Assembly (NCBI GenBank): GCA_005408345.1
Contig: SEMN01000226.1
Coordinates: 744,001-808,000, forward strand
Length of the DNA: 64,000 bases
DNA from: Macquaria australasica
Lineage: Eukaryota; Chordata; Actinopteri; Centrarchiformes; Percichthyidae
Direction: 5' to 3'
In this document: one piece after another, positions 22,421-34,649 of the stretch
How the letters are laid out: the number at the start of each line of letters is the position of its first letter
Position numbering within the stretch: the stretch's first letter is position 1
Notes under the pieces: model-generated
The model's input: the letters and a program-made list of their open reading frames with translations, nothing else
What the model was told of the DNA's origin: nothing
Database searches by the model: none
Position numbers and translations under genes: made by a program

Positions 22421-23425
22421 CAAGCTTGACTGATAATGTATATACATTGTAAGGTCTTCCTAAAACTTTGTTATACTCACCCACACTTTGTTCCTTCCTA
22501 TGTGTTTAGAAGGGACAGAGCGGTGGGAACTAGAAAGTGTGCTAATCTGAGTACATTTCAGCCTGCGATACATAAGAAGCCATGACAACATTCCCTTGTA
22601 CCGGCATGCATACAGTACATAGGATTACAGAGGTCAGTGAAGGTTACACAGCATGTGTTCAGGCTTCTGTTGTCAAACATCCCACACAGTACATGAGGCA
22701 CTAGACTTTCCCTTTTCTGTAACTATCAGCAGGAAGAGGCACCACAGGAGAAAAAAAGAAAGAAGGGAAACTTTTGTACTCATGCAGGCAAACCCTTTTC
22801 TTTGTATTCTGAAATTTATGTTGCAATTTTTTAAACAAGTTACATAATTTCACCAGATATACAGTATGCAGTTTAAAAATTTGGCAGCTCAATTTGCAAA
22901 AGGGCTAACAGTAAAGTTTGATGCAAAAATCCATCAGACACTTGTAAGCTTGTTTATTAAGCTCAATGAATCAGTGCACTCTCGGAATGATTGTGATGAG
23001 ACCTTTGCTTCAGGCTAAATTATGTTAATTGTCAGATGAAATAGACTGTCTTTTAGATTAGTCACTAAAAGGCAAACATTACTAGTTTTCAAGCAGTAAA
23101 ATAAAGTGTATCATGGTGGGCCCAATTTGCTTTATTGCATTGCATCCTTTGTAAGATGATTATTCCACATTGCTATATCACTGTCTCTACCTTCAAATCC
23201 TTCCACATTTCATGCTGAAAAGTCTGCAATTGTATCCTACAACCTCCCCATTCACAGAAAAGTAAACAGGCAAATCATCCTCCCTCATCATAAGAATGAG
23301 ACACAACTAACTACGTGCATTGGCAAATCGCGCAGTTTCTCCCACATGCTAAAATCCCCTTGCATGTCTCACCCTTCGAATCTCCCTGCCAGTGCTCCTT
23401 GACTTGCCAGAGTAATGCTGATGGA

Positions 23426-23453
23426 GTTGCCTAGCAACTGCCAATGGACCAAT
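23426..23453. promoter_or_regulatory. RFX X-box followed by two CCAAT boxes
   Basis: GTTGCCTAGCAAC at 23426-23438 is a palindromic match to the RFX X-box consensus. CCAAT boxes follow at 23441-23445 and 23449-23453. A donor-like CAATG|GTGAGT occurs 76 nt further on the plus strand (exon end 23529). X-box plus CCAAT is a known promoter arrangement (ciliary genes, MHC class II type). Whether a transcript starts here is not shown. Confidence 0.35.
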
Positions 23454-25524
23454 CGCTTCTTCATTATTGAAAACACCTTTCATGATTGAAACCCCCTTTG
23501 ATGATGAAGTCTCTTGCCGAGAGCCAATGGTGAGTCCACTGTTGTTCTCCTTGCTGTCATGGGTGACATTTAAGGGTAAATTAGACACTTTGATCTGTAT
23601 TCGGTCAGCTGGAGTAAAGACATGCTTTCCTAACGAGCAGCTTCTTGTCAGCATAAAAGACTTTAAGAGGGACGAACTTAGTCTTTAAAGCTCAAAAGTA
23701 GATACTTGGTTGGTCAAGTTGGTCTTCTTAATAACTACAACCGTTAAAACTAATGTTACAGGCTGTATATGTAATCTCACTCCTTCAGAATGGCAACATA
23801 CATACTTATTTGAGTTGTGAAACCACATCTCACCTGGATGATGAAAGAGGGGTCAAACGTGAAGATGAGAACAAGGTATGAATTGTGTAAAACGGTGAAT
23901 TATTGAGTACGCTGGACAGGATGAATAAAGAGAAGCTGAATTTAAGAGCAGGTCAACTGAGACAGCAGTCCATTTTTAGACACCCAAGAGTAAAATTTCA
24001 ACATTCATGGAAGGTGTATCGAGATGCTGTCCAGCTGGAGTATTTAAGTGTGCAAAGGACTGGGAGCTGTCTACAAGGGTGGTTTGTTTTGTTATTAAGA
24101 ACACAGCTTTAAATGGCATCCAAAAATATCTCCAGAACACTTTTCATCTCAGCCAGACAAGAACTCAAACAATCAATAGCCAGTGCTATGTTATAATAGG
24201 GCTAATTTTCCAGAAGACATAGATATTCCTGAAGTCAATGTTTAATGAGTTAATGCTATTTCTAGTCAGGAAATCCTATTTACCATTTTAAGCGTATATT
24301 AGATGAAAAAATTTAAAAGATACGGTAAATTAAAAACACCCCGACTAAAATAGAGCACATCCACTCAACAAATTTCAGCAATATGAGGGTGGTTAATGTC
24401 TTGCTTTAGAAACAATCAACAACCTTGATTCCATGTAATCAAGGATTCCTCAAAAGCATTGCATGTGTGATGATGACATGCCTCAAGGACTTTAGAAAAA
24501 AAGACAAGAGGCAGGTGTATCAGTGATGCTAGAAAGCCTGCTATTTATGCAGTCTGAAGAGACAGGGTTTCTTTCACTTTCTGTGATCGAGCATGTCTTT
24601 GCAGAATATCAATGCATTTTCCTCCCTGTGGGATAAACAAAGAGGGAACAGAGTCTTATCACAGAAGAACATAGAAATTAATCAATGTGTGTGGGCAAGA
24701 GGCCAGGTTAGAAGAACCAGAACAGAAGAGTTTAGGACCAGCAATAATATGAGTAACAACTACTCTCTCTGTTTGTTTGCCGGGGTTTTGTGACAGAACG
24801 TGTGCTGTGGAAATGAAAAGCTGCTTAACATAGGAGGAAGATATTGTGGGAAAGGTGTGAACTCCCTGAGAGATCTCTGGTTAGTGACTAGAAAGATGTT
24901 CTGTAAAAGAATAATTGTATCATATGAACAAAGCAGTGTGTGGGTGTGGAGGAGCAACTGTGAACAAATGTGTTACTCAAAATAAGAAAGCAGCCTGCTC
25001 ATCTCCTCTTCTTTTCCATAAATAACATGAGACACAGTTGCCCAATAGCCTCTAAATCCCCTCACCACCATGTTTGGAATATCTAGCAGCACCATATAGA
25101 GTTAAGAGTAGATAACGCACAAAACAACACCACTACTCAACAGACTCGAGAAACAAGAGCAAGCAGTTCATACTCAGTGAAATGTCTGTCTCTTGTGCGC
25201 ACACAGAATAATTTACTGACCTTAGTAAAGTTATTATTTCTCATGGTTAGTGTTAATGACATGGACTCGCATTGCCCTGGGGATTACTGGAGCTTCAGCA
25301 CAGTATAACTTTAAGCTCAGGACAGGAAGCTCCAGTATCCCGTGATATGAAGGAATAAGATCAAGCATCCTTGTTGACCCTTATTGGATTCCAGATGTCC
25401 AGAGTTGCTTGTTCGTGTTGTGTTACTGCTGCACCAGACCAAGCCACCCCCTCTGCCGCTGAGGCTGGAGCTATAAACCAGGAAGAGGAATCTAGAGATG
25501 TGGAGAACTACTTCTTAGCAGCAT

Positions 25525-25985
25525 GGCTCTAAGGATGGCAATGTCTGTCAGTCAGTCCACCACTTTGGTGCAGACTGAAATATCCTAAAATCTACTGGAT
25601 GGATTGCCATGATATTTTGAACAGATCTTTATGGTCCCCATAGGATGAAGCCCACCGACTTGGGTGATCCCCTGACAATTTTCTCTAGAACCGCCATGAG
25701 CATGACATCTTTGATTTTTAGTGAAATGTCTCAACAACTATTGAATGCCATTAAATTTAGTACAGATATCCATGGTGCCCTGCTAGCGCCACTAGCAGGT
25801 CAAAATTTTCACTTATCCAGTGAAACATCGCAACAACTACAAGATGGATTGGCACACATTTTGGTACAGACATTCATGGTTCCCAGTTGTTGTATTATAC
25901 TGACTTTGGTGATGCTCTGACTTTTGATTTTTGTGCTCCCATGAGGTTGACATATGTGGTTAAGATGTCTGGTCCTTTCATGTCT
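25525..25985. repeat. dispersed teleost repeat, family C copy 1
   Basis: Key blocks are GGATGGCAATGTCTGTCAGT, CAGTCCACCACTTTGGT, GACTGAAATATC, ATGGATTGCCATGA, GAYCCCCTGAC and AGCGCCAC. The same blocks recur at 52025-52395 and 55020-55330. It is a common teleost interspersed repeat with tandem-like internal sub-blocks (ACAACTATTGGATGGATT). The family is not assigned. Short frames here are not genes. Confidence 0.8.
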
Positions 25986-26934
25986 CACCATTACCACTGT
26001 ATCATTACTATGCAGTGACTAAAAGTCATCAGCACTTGAGCTGATGTGTTTGTTGGCAGCGAAAGTAGCTGGAAAATTATTCTGATAACAATTTGTGACA
26101 CCAAATCATTGTATCTCTGATTATGTGTGACCACATCCAATCACTGGGGAAGACTGAGGCACGAGTTTTCCTTGACAGCAGGCCAACATGACAGTCTAGT
26201 GCCCCAGGGCAAGTAGAGCTGAGTAACAGTAGGACTCCACTTTGAAGTCTTTGAGTGCTCAGCATTTCCACAACAACCTCAGATACCTACTCAACAGAGA
26301 TAAACTGATTCACTCCCACCAGCTCCAGGAGATGCTTACAAGACCTCTTTTTGGATAGATACCTGTGGCATGCAGCCCTATGAACAATCCTGATGAAAAC
26401 CGAAGATGTCAACAGTATTTCCACAGAGCAGGAATAGCATGAGGAAAAAACATTGTTCAGTTCGCCTTGACAATGTATTGGGCATTCAAGGTTTGTCCTT
26501 AACTGTGAGCCTATGCTTCTTTATCTAAAAGCTTTACTTCATTTTCTTTTCTTTTTCAATGTTTTTCCTCACAAACAAAAACTGGCTTCCGGTGGCTTCC
26601 CTTGGTGACAAACTCAACATTGATTTGATGTAATTCTAAAGCAGGTTATTCTGTAGACAAAACCCTTGTATGGTTTTGTCATTGTTGTATTTAGTTCCAC
26701 AATATTTTCTACACCTTTTATCTAAAGGACAAAATCCCTGCTGGAACAATAAAAGGTGTGAAGAGGCACTAGTGGAAGGCTTTCACTGTGTGCTGGAGTA
26801 TTAACAGACAATTAAGACTGCAAGGGAGGATCTGACCTCATTATAGCTTCAACAAAGTCATTATTACAGCACCAACTATGCGCTGCTAAGAGGAGTAGAT
26901 TAAAACACAATAAGGCTCATACACAGTGTAGGAA

Positions 26935-27565
26935 ATTTAAAAAATATTTTGGGGGCAACTTTTGCCCCCACTGTCTAAAACATTGGGGCATTTCCAAAAT
27001 TTTGGAGGCAAAAATAGTAATTAGTGCATAAAGTTGCTGTTTTGAATGTGAAATGAGCCCAAATTAAAATGCATAACATTACAATAATCACCACCTTGTG
27101 CATAAGTAAATAAAAAGCATAACATACTATTGCTGTTCCAAAGAGAAGTGTGCAATCATGTGGAATAAGTACATAATTTAAAAAACAATCACAAACAGCA
27201 GTGATACTATTTCTAATAAATATAGTGGATGGGGAGATTTTGAACTTTCATTCATTATTATTGTTTATAATAGATGTGTTTTCGTGCCATATTTGGTCGT
27301 GGCGGGCGGAGAATATAGAACAGATGCCGAAACTCGGCAGAGCGCAAGCTGGCCACGGAGCTCCGCAGGCGGCGCGTCCTGTCTGAACAGCCCGATTGGT
27401 TAACATGGGCACCGAAATGTCCGAAATGGTTTAATGTAGGATTAGGATATTGGCCTAAACCTTGTAAATATCTTCTTTTTTTCTTGAAATCTTGGGGGCA
27501 ATTTTTGCCCCTTGATCACGATTTCTTGGGGCATTTTTGCCCTTTGCCCAGCTAACTTGCAACGC
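26935..27565. repeat. repeat unit with paired GGGGGCAA-TTGCCCC blocks flanking a GC-rich core
   Basis: A block of about 50 bp (26949-27000), containing GGGGGCAA/TTGCCCCC and then GGGGCATTT, recurs in direct orientation at about 27492-27541 with visible similarity. Between them, 27285-27420 is markedly GC- and CpG-rich (GGCGGGCGGAG, GGCGGCGCG) and includes CCGATTGG, an inverted CCAAT box. It probably is a mobile element with terminal direct repeats or a duplicated block. I do not recognise the family. Confidence 0.5.
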
Positions 27566-27901
27566 TGCTCATACAAGGTGTTGATACCTGGGCTGGTGTG
27601 ACATCCTGACACCCCTATAATTGGTGTATCATGGTATGTAGCGGATATTGTATTAGTAAGCGTTTTGTTGAAAGATGTACCTGTTAATTCATCTACCCAC
27701 AAGAGTGGACGAGATAACATGCATTACAATACAACGCCACCAGAAAATGTAGCCTCAAATTTGATCATAGAGTTGAATCAACACCGCTCTGACACAATCA
27801 GAACAAAAACTGAACACTGCAAGTATTTCTTGTAACTACATTGTAACGCACATTAGACTGCACAGGTGTTCAAAATATTGTGGCAACCTTTTGTGTCTGT
27901 T

Positions 27902-28347
27902 AAGCCCAGTTCAGATGATAGATTTGTGACGAAACAAAACCGTTTTAGAACTTGACGTCAGAATGTCAAGTCGCCTGTGACTGATTTTAGAACATGAGGC
28001 ACATCACCTGTTTCAACAGGAAGTCAGCGAAGTCAGCTGGTCATCTCGTTTTTTTATGTTTTCGCCGTTTCATCAATACTAGAAATGCAACTGTAGCAAG
28101 TAACTCACTATCACTACCCTCATTCATATTTTAAGATGCTACAAATTATATCCAGCTACAAAAAAAGCCTGAAAAGCCGGCAGTTAGAATGGAAGTACAG
28201 AGAGTCGTTGCTATGGAAACAATACAGTGCGTCATCTAGTCGCATCAGTGTAAAGTGGCAGGGTTCACAACGTTGCAGACTTGCGCATTGCAAGTAGTTG
28301 CAAGTTTCAACTCATCTCGTCGTGAATCTTTGGTCTGAACTGGCCTA
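27902..28347. repeat. MITE with about 35-bp imperfect terminal inverted repeats
   Basis: The left end AAGCCCAGTTCAGATGATAG and the right end, whose reverse complement is AGGCCAGTTCAGACCAAAGA, form imperfect inverted termini that extend through GATTYGTGACGA-type sequence. Total length is about 446 bp, with no open frame. It contains an RFX-type GTTGCTATGGAAAC motif at 28207-28220. It is probably a non-autonomous DNA transposon. Confidence 0.75.
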
Positions 28348-29766
28348 AAGAAGCATTGTAAGATGAGAAACAAAAACACAGGAGACAAAAACCCTAGCAC
28401 CTCCCAAAACTACTGACGGATGAGTCTTAAATGGTGCCTTTTCTCTTCCTGTGGCCTGCATGATCACACATTTGACACATTCAGTTGAGCGTGACATCAG
28501 TACAGCTCAGTCGAGGGTAGGCGCTGGTGTAAAAGAGATCAGCACATTATATTGTGTAAGTGGAGAGAGTGATACTGTAGATGTATCCAGCTATATCCAG
28601 GGGTATATCCAGATTTCTTCAAATCGCCTAAACTAAGGGTTTCCCTGCCTGACAGATGCTAGCTCTGATGTAGTGTAAATTACAAATGAGGTTCAGTGAT
28701 GCGAAAGGGCAGAGAAAACAAGATAAACACAGAAAGCAGTACTTATGACAGCTGGTGATAAACAAAGGACAATGGAGAAGGCAGCGAATTCCTATCTTGA
28801 GTCAGAACAGGCCACCAATGCATGCCCTGGAAACTGTACACACAGTATGTCTGAGGACAGAACTGCTCCTCAGTTACTATCAATGGATTATTGTGTTGAG
28901 TCAAACAGATTAATCCTGTTAAATCATCTGGGGACAATTACCACAGAATGAACTAGTCCTAATTATTCCTGGGATTTGGTGTTTCCCTGCCTAATATTCA
29001 GTTATTACATCACACTGCAGCAAGGGAAATGATCCTCTTGTTGGCTCACTTACTCCACAGTGATTATGTAAGGGTGTTCTTAGAGTGAATCTTTGGGGAG
29101 TCACAATTACATACAAAGCCGAGTATCCCAGGAGTCACCGTCACTAATGAGATGTTACTACTATATCTGTTAGGGTAAGATTTGTAACAATGCAAACTTG
29201 TTGAAAATCCTAGTTTCAAAATGATAAGAATCATAATTGAATGGTACATAACAACTCTCCTTGGAAAGTGACATATAACGATCAAGAATGGGCTTTTCTG
29301 AAGAACAATTTCAAGCATTGTCCTATGAACTCAGCAGTAGGGATTGTGGATAATGACAGTACAGCAATCCAGCTGGGTCTCAGTGGAGGCAGCCCTCCAT
29401 CCCTCCTCCTTGCACTACAACTACTCCTTCATAAATCAATTACAAGAAGCAAAATAACAGAGCACTTTAATACATTATTTTTGCGATGTTGGTTTGAGCA
29501 CTGCTTGTGTTAACCTTTGCTTTTACAAAAAATTAGGTGCCATGAGTAAAAATAGTAAATCTGGCTGGATTGGTAAATATATATTCCAATGTGGCAGCAA
29601 ACATTCCAGTATGGTAAATCTGGCTCCCTAAACACTTTTAGACATACTGTAAATGGAATTAACATTAAGGCTACCAACAACCCATGATGCAACACTCTCC
29701 AGTAACAGGCTCACTTTGTAGGAGCAGTAGGAGCCAGTACTCGCTGGTATTGCCTGTATGTCTCTC

Positions 29767-29940
29767 TTTTTTTTTTTTTTTTTACCATTTCCCTTGTGTT
29801 GTTTTTATGTGTTGTATGTGTTCTAACATGTGAAACTGCTTGTGCTGCCATCTTGACCAGGACTCACTGGAAGAAGAGATATTGTATCTCAACGGTACCT
29901 TCCTGGCTAAATAAAAGATAGCCAAAATAAAAAAAATAAA
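29767..29940 (+). repeat. LINE-type 3' tail
   Basis: A T-tract (29767-29783) is followed by a GCTGCCATCTTGACCAGGAC block, AGAAGAGATATTGTATCTCA, CCTGGCTAAATAAAAGATAG and an A-rich end. This is the familiar 3' terminus of a dispersed vertebrate retroposon, in plus orientation, with AATAAA-type signals. No reverse-transcriptase coding sequence remains. Confidence 0.7.
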
Positions 29941-30149
29941 AAACAATTATTATTCAAACTTAATTTCCAGAAAAAAATATTGTCTGACATTTGTGTCAAC
30001 ACCTTGCCACGAAAGCATATCACAGTGAGGGACTGTAGTTCAAACACATGAACATAATGTATAATTTAATGGTGTGTAAGAAAGACAGGTGGTTTATTTT
30101 TACCATCTGTTACATAGGGCCCATGTGGGAACTGAGGGGGGGCCTCTCG

Positions 30150-30400
30150 TTGTGATTGTTTGGTGTTTCTATCTCTGGAGCCATCTTGACACGGCAGGCT
30201 CACTGTGAAACCAACGCAGAAGCAGCAAAGACGGGGTGAGGTAAAGCAGAGCTGACACTTAGTGCACACGCGCAGCTGGGAGGTGAATGATCTCCTCCAA
30301 GGAGCAAAACCATCAGAGCTCAGCAGGGATCCGGCGCACACGGAGAAAAGACGTCGAGAATGAGGCCCGGCCTTCAAACGTTCACACCAACAACACTGAC
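30150..30400. promoter_or_regulatory. CpG-enriched unique segment, possible alternative promoter
   Basis: CpGs cluster here (CACGCGCAG, CCGGCGCAC, GACGTCGAG, GGCCCGGCC) in otherwise CpG-poor intron. Minus-strand donor-like sequences include CACA|GTGAGC near 30200 and ATG|GTAAAA near 30100. It could be an internal or alternative tp53i11 promoter or exon. A 103-residue minus frame here has no recognised features and is not called as a gene. Confidence 0.3.
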
Positions 30401-30751
30401 ACGAAGCTTCAAAGCTCTGTCTCTGCTGTACTGTGAGACACTGCTGTGAGAAACAGTCAACCAGTAATTATTACTACTTAAATATAATTATTATTTTTTT
30501 ACTGTTATGCAGTGACTAACAGTTAGGGTTATTGTTGATTTCCTCATCTCTGCAGCAGCATATTATTGCACTGTCACTATGATTTTAAGATATGTGGTAA
30601 TTATAATTGCACAGGGGGGCAGGTTAGAAAGCAGAAGCAGATGTTCTGTTGCATTACTGTAATGAAACATCAACTAAAGCTGCAAAACCTTCACAGAGGA
30701 AAACAAATTGTGCCAAAACTGAAGAAAACTATGAAATTGTAACTACACATA

Positions 30752-31160
30752 CACACTCAGTTGTCAGTGTATTAGGTCCACCTAGCTAAAACTAATGCAG
30801 TCTAATACAACAGTCCTGCAATAAATCCTCCCTTCATGAAGGTTATACTGTTCAGTTTTTGTTGAAACTGTTTTAGAGACGTGCTGATTCAACTGTATGG
30901 TCATTTTGGAGGATGTAGTTTGTGGTGCTGTTGAACTGTTTTACATTATACAGAGAGGTGTTTCTGTTATTTAGCCTACCCTCATTGATATAAATGGAGT
31001 GAACAAAATAATGGACACACCTGTCACCTCTCTAAAACAGTTTCAACATAAAACTGAACATTATAATTACCTTCATGAAAGTAGGATTTATTGCAAGACT
31101 GTTGTATTAGACTGCATCAGTTTTATCTAGGTGTACCTAATAAACTAGCAACTGAGTGCA
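30752..31160. repeat. MITE with about 125-bp inverted termini and TA target duplication
   Basis: The left arm begins CACACTCAGTTGTCAGTGTA and the reverse complement of the right arm begins TGCACTCAGTTGCTAGTTTA. Similarity continues through TTAGGTCCACCTAG, GCAGTCTAATACAACAGTC, CAATAAATCCT and GTTGAAACTGTTTTAGAGA. TA flanks both ends (30750-30751 and 31161-31162), as for Tc1/mariner-type insertions. There is no coding capacity. Confidence 0.88.
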
Positions 31161-31566
31161 TAGTGTTACAGCATGTACATGCCTCTGCAGAGTTAAGTCA
31201 GGAGAAATGAAGGCCCATGTGGTGTAGTGGAGCCACAGGTAGCAAGAAATACCAGATGTCAAATTCTTGTTGTCCAGGGTTACTGTTAGCTCAGACTAAA
31301 AAAATTATATAATGAAGCAGGCTTTAATAACACACAACAAATGGTTATTAGTGGCTAAAACTCTGTACACCCAATTATTTTCCCTTCAAGGCTGCCTGCA
31401 CATTGCAGAGATTTTGAAACATTTCAAGGTTAACCACAGAAAACACCATCACAGTAAAAGGGGTTGTGTTACTGCACTTTGTGGATTAAAGTGAATAACA
31501 AGTCATTGTAAGATCATGATAAACTGATAAAACGCTGCACTTTTTTCGCATGTGGGCAACAATCAG

Positions 31567-31735
31567 GGTGCAAAAATAACTTTTTTGTCCACTAGCCAAA
31601 TGCCTAGTGAATGTTTTACCAGCCACTCAATAGATTACCATTGTTCTTTTTTTGTCTGGTGAGTGAAGCAAATCTTCTAGCCACTTGCATATTTTACCAG
31701 CATTTGGCTGGTGGCTGGTGCTACTTTTGTGCCTT
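31567..31735. repeat. small MITE with about 39-bp inverted termini
   Basis: The left end GGGTGCAAAAATAACTTTTT...GCCAAATG pairs with the right end, whose reverse complement reads AAGGCACAAAAGTAGCACCA...GCCAAATG. Total length is about 170 bp, with no open frame. Confidence 0.7.
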
Positions 31736-32045
31736 GGTAATAATCTGAATTATTACTTGCATAGCCTTAAAATACAGGCAGTAACAGACACAGTGGGGCC
31801 TTTTAAAGTGCTGTGAAATTAATTTTGCTTGGTAGAATAACAGAAAAATTATTATGGTTATGGGAATGTATTGTATCTACAAGTGCATCTTGGTAAAAGC
31901 TGGGAGAAATCTGCATAGTTGTTTAATAAGTAGACTGCAACAAGTAATGATCAGTAACATTTTGAAGTCACGGCAGTGGTTAGATACTGGAGTTCATAAA
32001 TCGTGGTAATTCTGTTCTGTTGTTACGGTTTCTCGTCTGCAGTGA

Positions 32046-32059
32046 GGGGGGGGGGGGGG
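32046..32059. repeat. poly-G tract
   Basis: Fourteen consecutive G residues are present. The length may be approximate. Confidence 0.95.
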
Positions 32060-33115
32060 TCTAAAAGTAGGCACTTTTCACTTGTTTTAATTTTGTTTTG
32101 TGTAGCTCCCTGGAGCTAATACGGTTAGAAACAGGCTCCAAATTATGGTTTTATACCAAACAATCATTTGCTAATCTTATTCTTCCATTTGGCAGGCAGA
32201 TTTTCCTCCCCTTTGAGGAATGATTAAGGGAAACACTAAGAAAGCACTGTACATAAATCCTGGGGCTGTAGAGGTGTAGGTTTAGTTTGAGAGATTAAGG
32301 GGAGAACTGCATACTCGTTCTGGGTTTCTGACCCTAAAATCTGGGCCTCAGGGTATGATGTATATTGATACACCAATACTATATGACTCAAAGCACTATA
32401 CATATTTTTTAACGTAGGAAATGTAAGCAAAACCAGATTGGTTCTCTATCAATCTTACTCTCTTTTTGACTCTATGCCATCTTTCTAACCTTTCTTTTTA
32501 CATTCTTCCGCTTCTCTGATCTTGTTGACCATTGTGCCGAAGAACTAAAATGGGAGTGTGATAATCTGCAATTTCTAAAAGTGGAGCTGACATGTTTCTG
32601 TGTTCCTAGGGAAACACACAGGGCTGGGCCATTTTCTTCTCTCCCTGTCAGTGAGTGAGTGTTAGAGCAACTGAAACAGCTTTCTGGCTGGTCACCTCCT
32701 GGAGCCCCCCAGACTGAGAACAGGAATAGGATGGAAATACCTTCTCTCAATTAATATTGAAGTCATGCCATACTTACTACTATGTGAAATACTTATGAAA
32801 TACAATATGTGCCATCAAGGACAACTGCTTTTGACATGGTTCTGATTGTTGATATATTTCCATTAGCACAAAATAATAAGTGTCTGTTTGTTTCACAATA
32901 TATTAAACAATGTTAATTGCACAGAGAATTGATCCCTGAGGTGTCACAATGTGACTATTTCAGTCCTTGAACTTGACCCCTCCTTGCTCATGGTCTTGCT
33001 TGCTGAAGCGCTACCTGGTTGCTAGGCAGCAAGGGTCCTCATTTGAGGGTTCAATCTGTGTCTCTAAGGATCTCTTCGTGTGGAATCAATTGCACGGTAA
33101 AGGTCAAAAAGAGAT

Positions 33116-33118
<3 letters not shown>

Positions 33119-33163
<45 letters not shown>

Positions 33164-33166
33164 TTT
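33119..33166. repeat. (TA)n followed by poly-T
   Basis: About 18 TA units run into an 11-12 base T tract. The plus-strand Ile-Tyr-rich frame at 32967-33188 is an artefact of this repeat. Confidence 0.97.
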
Positions 33167-34610
33167 AACATGTTATGTTGGCATCTAGTAAAATGTAGTC
33201 CATTTTATTAAATGTTTGCATTTCCATCCTCTGTCATCTCACTTCCTCTCCTGATGTGTAAGACAGCATGTCATATATGCTCATCATTTCAGACACGGTA
33301 GGGTAATGGATGCACACACATGTAGTCGGGTTTGCATAGCAATAAACACACTTCTATTGCCTATAAAGTTGAAATGAGCCAACAAGAGTGTTCCACAGTG
33401 ACAGCTGACAACATCATCATTAGCTGGCGTAGGTGCTGGTCAGCTATTAGGCCAAAAGCACACCAGACCAAGCACAACAACTCCCATCTTGTTGTCACAC
33501 ACATAAGTAACTGTGTATACATAAAGAATCGGCATTCAGGAAAAAAACGTTAGTTTACATTCTAACATTAAAGCGATGACACATACTGTCTATAAACACA
33601 GAAAGGGAGATGTTTTCTTTAGGACAAGTTAGACTAATGTTATTGACCCACCAAAACACTGAAAGATTCTTCACCTCGCCATTTAATGGCTAGCCAAGCA
33701 ATCTATTTCCAACTCTGATTTTTAACTTACTTTTTGCCGACTGAATCGAAGTCGTGTGTTCCAAAAGCAACAAAGATTGATGAGGCTGACATTTTATTTG
33801 CTACAAATCACCTTGTTCTAAAGCTCACACTACAAGAGCAATAAAGAAAAATATTGAAACAAATGGGACAGCAGTTGTCATGGATCTGCTACCTCCTTCG
33901 GACTTTACAAGCAACACAGCTAGTGATGACTTTGGCTGGGTCAACTAAATCATCTGTGAAATTATAGAGTTTGTTGTCAACTTCAATGGCTTTAGAGACA
34001 GAAGGGTCCAGAATACAGAGCAACTGAAAAGATTTCTGGCCATCATTTTGTCACAATTACCAAGTAGTGAAGACATGACATGCCCCACACTGCTCCCTTC
34101 TGCTGCATGTTTGTTGTGCTGCTAATTTCTTACTGTCTGCTTTGCACGTCACAGTGGTTTTCTCAATGTCTGAAATCTGCAAAACTGAACCACTTCTATA
34201 ATAATTGATAGGACATTGCTGCCTTTTTTTCTAACTGGTACTTCAACAGTGTTGCTTTCTGCCATCTTCATAGCATGTTTGACTGACTCAGGACTGGCAG
34301 ACTCTACTTAACCATGACTAATGCTAGGCATCAGTTGAAAAGTGCTGATATCACATTACCTGAGTTTTGGTGCTGATAGTGAACCAAAACCTTTTTTCCA
34401 TGCCTTAGTTTGGGGAATATAAATATGTTTTAATCCTTTGTTTATCAAAATACGTCAGCTGAATGCATTGTTGTTAAATGTAGAACCTTGCCTAAATAAA
34501 ATTAAGTTATTAGTTATAAACAAGCCTTAGACCGAGTTCAGAAAGGCAGCAGCAACGCATGAAAAACCGCAGCCCCTTCATTCATTAGAACAGGACCGCT
34601 GCGTTGACTC

Positions 34611-34649
34611 TTTGCATAGGGTGCCCTCTACGTTGGCACCCTATGCAAA
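34611..34649. repeat. perfect 15-bp inverted repeat with 9-bp loop
   Basis: TTTGCATAGGGTGCC (34611-34625) and its exact reverse complement (34635-34649) flank CTCTACGTT. It is an isolated perfect hairpin. I do not see a transposon end, tRNA or known structured RNA around it. Confidence 0.95.

Noticed and set aside
32967..33188. Plus-strand frame with an Ile-Tyr repeat
   Set aside because: Translation of the (TA)n microsatellite and poly-T.
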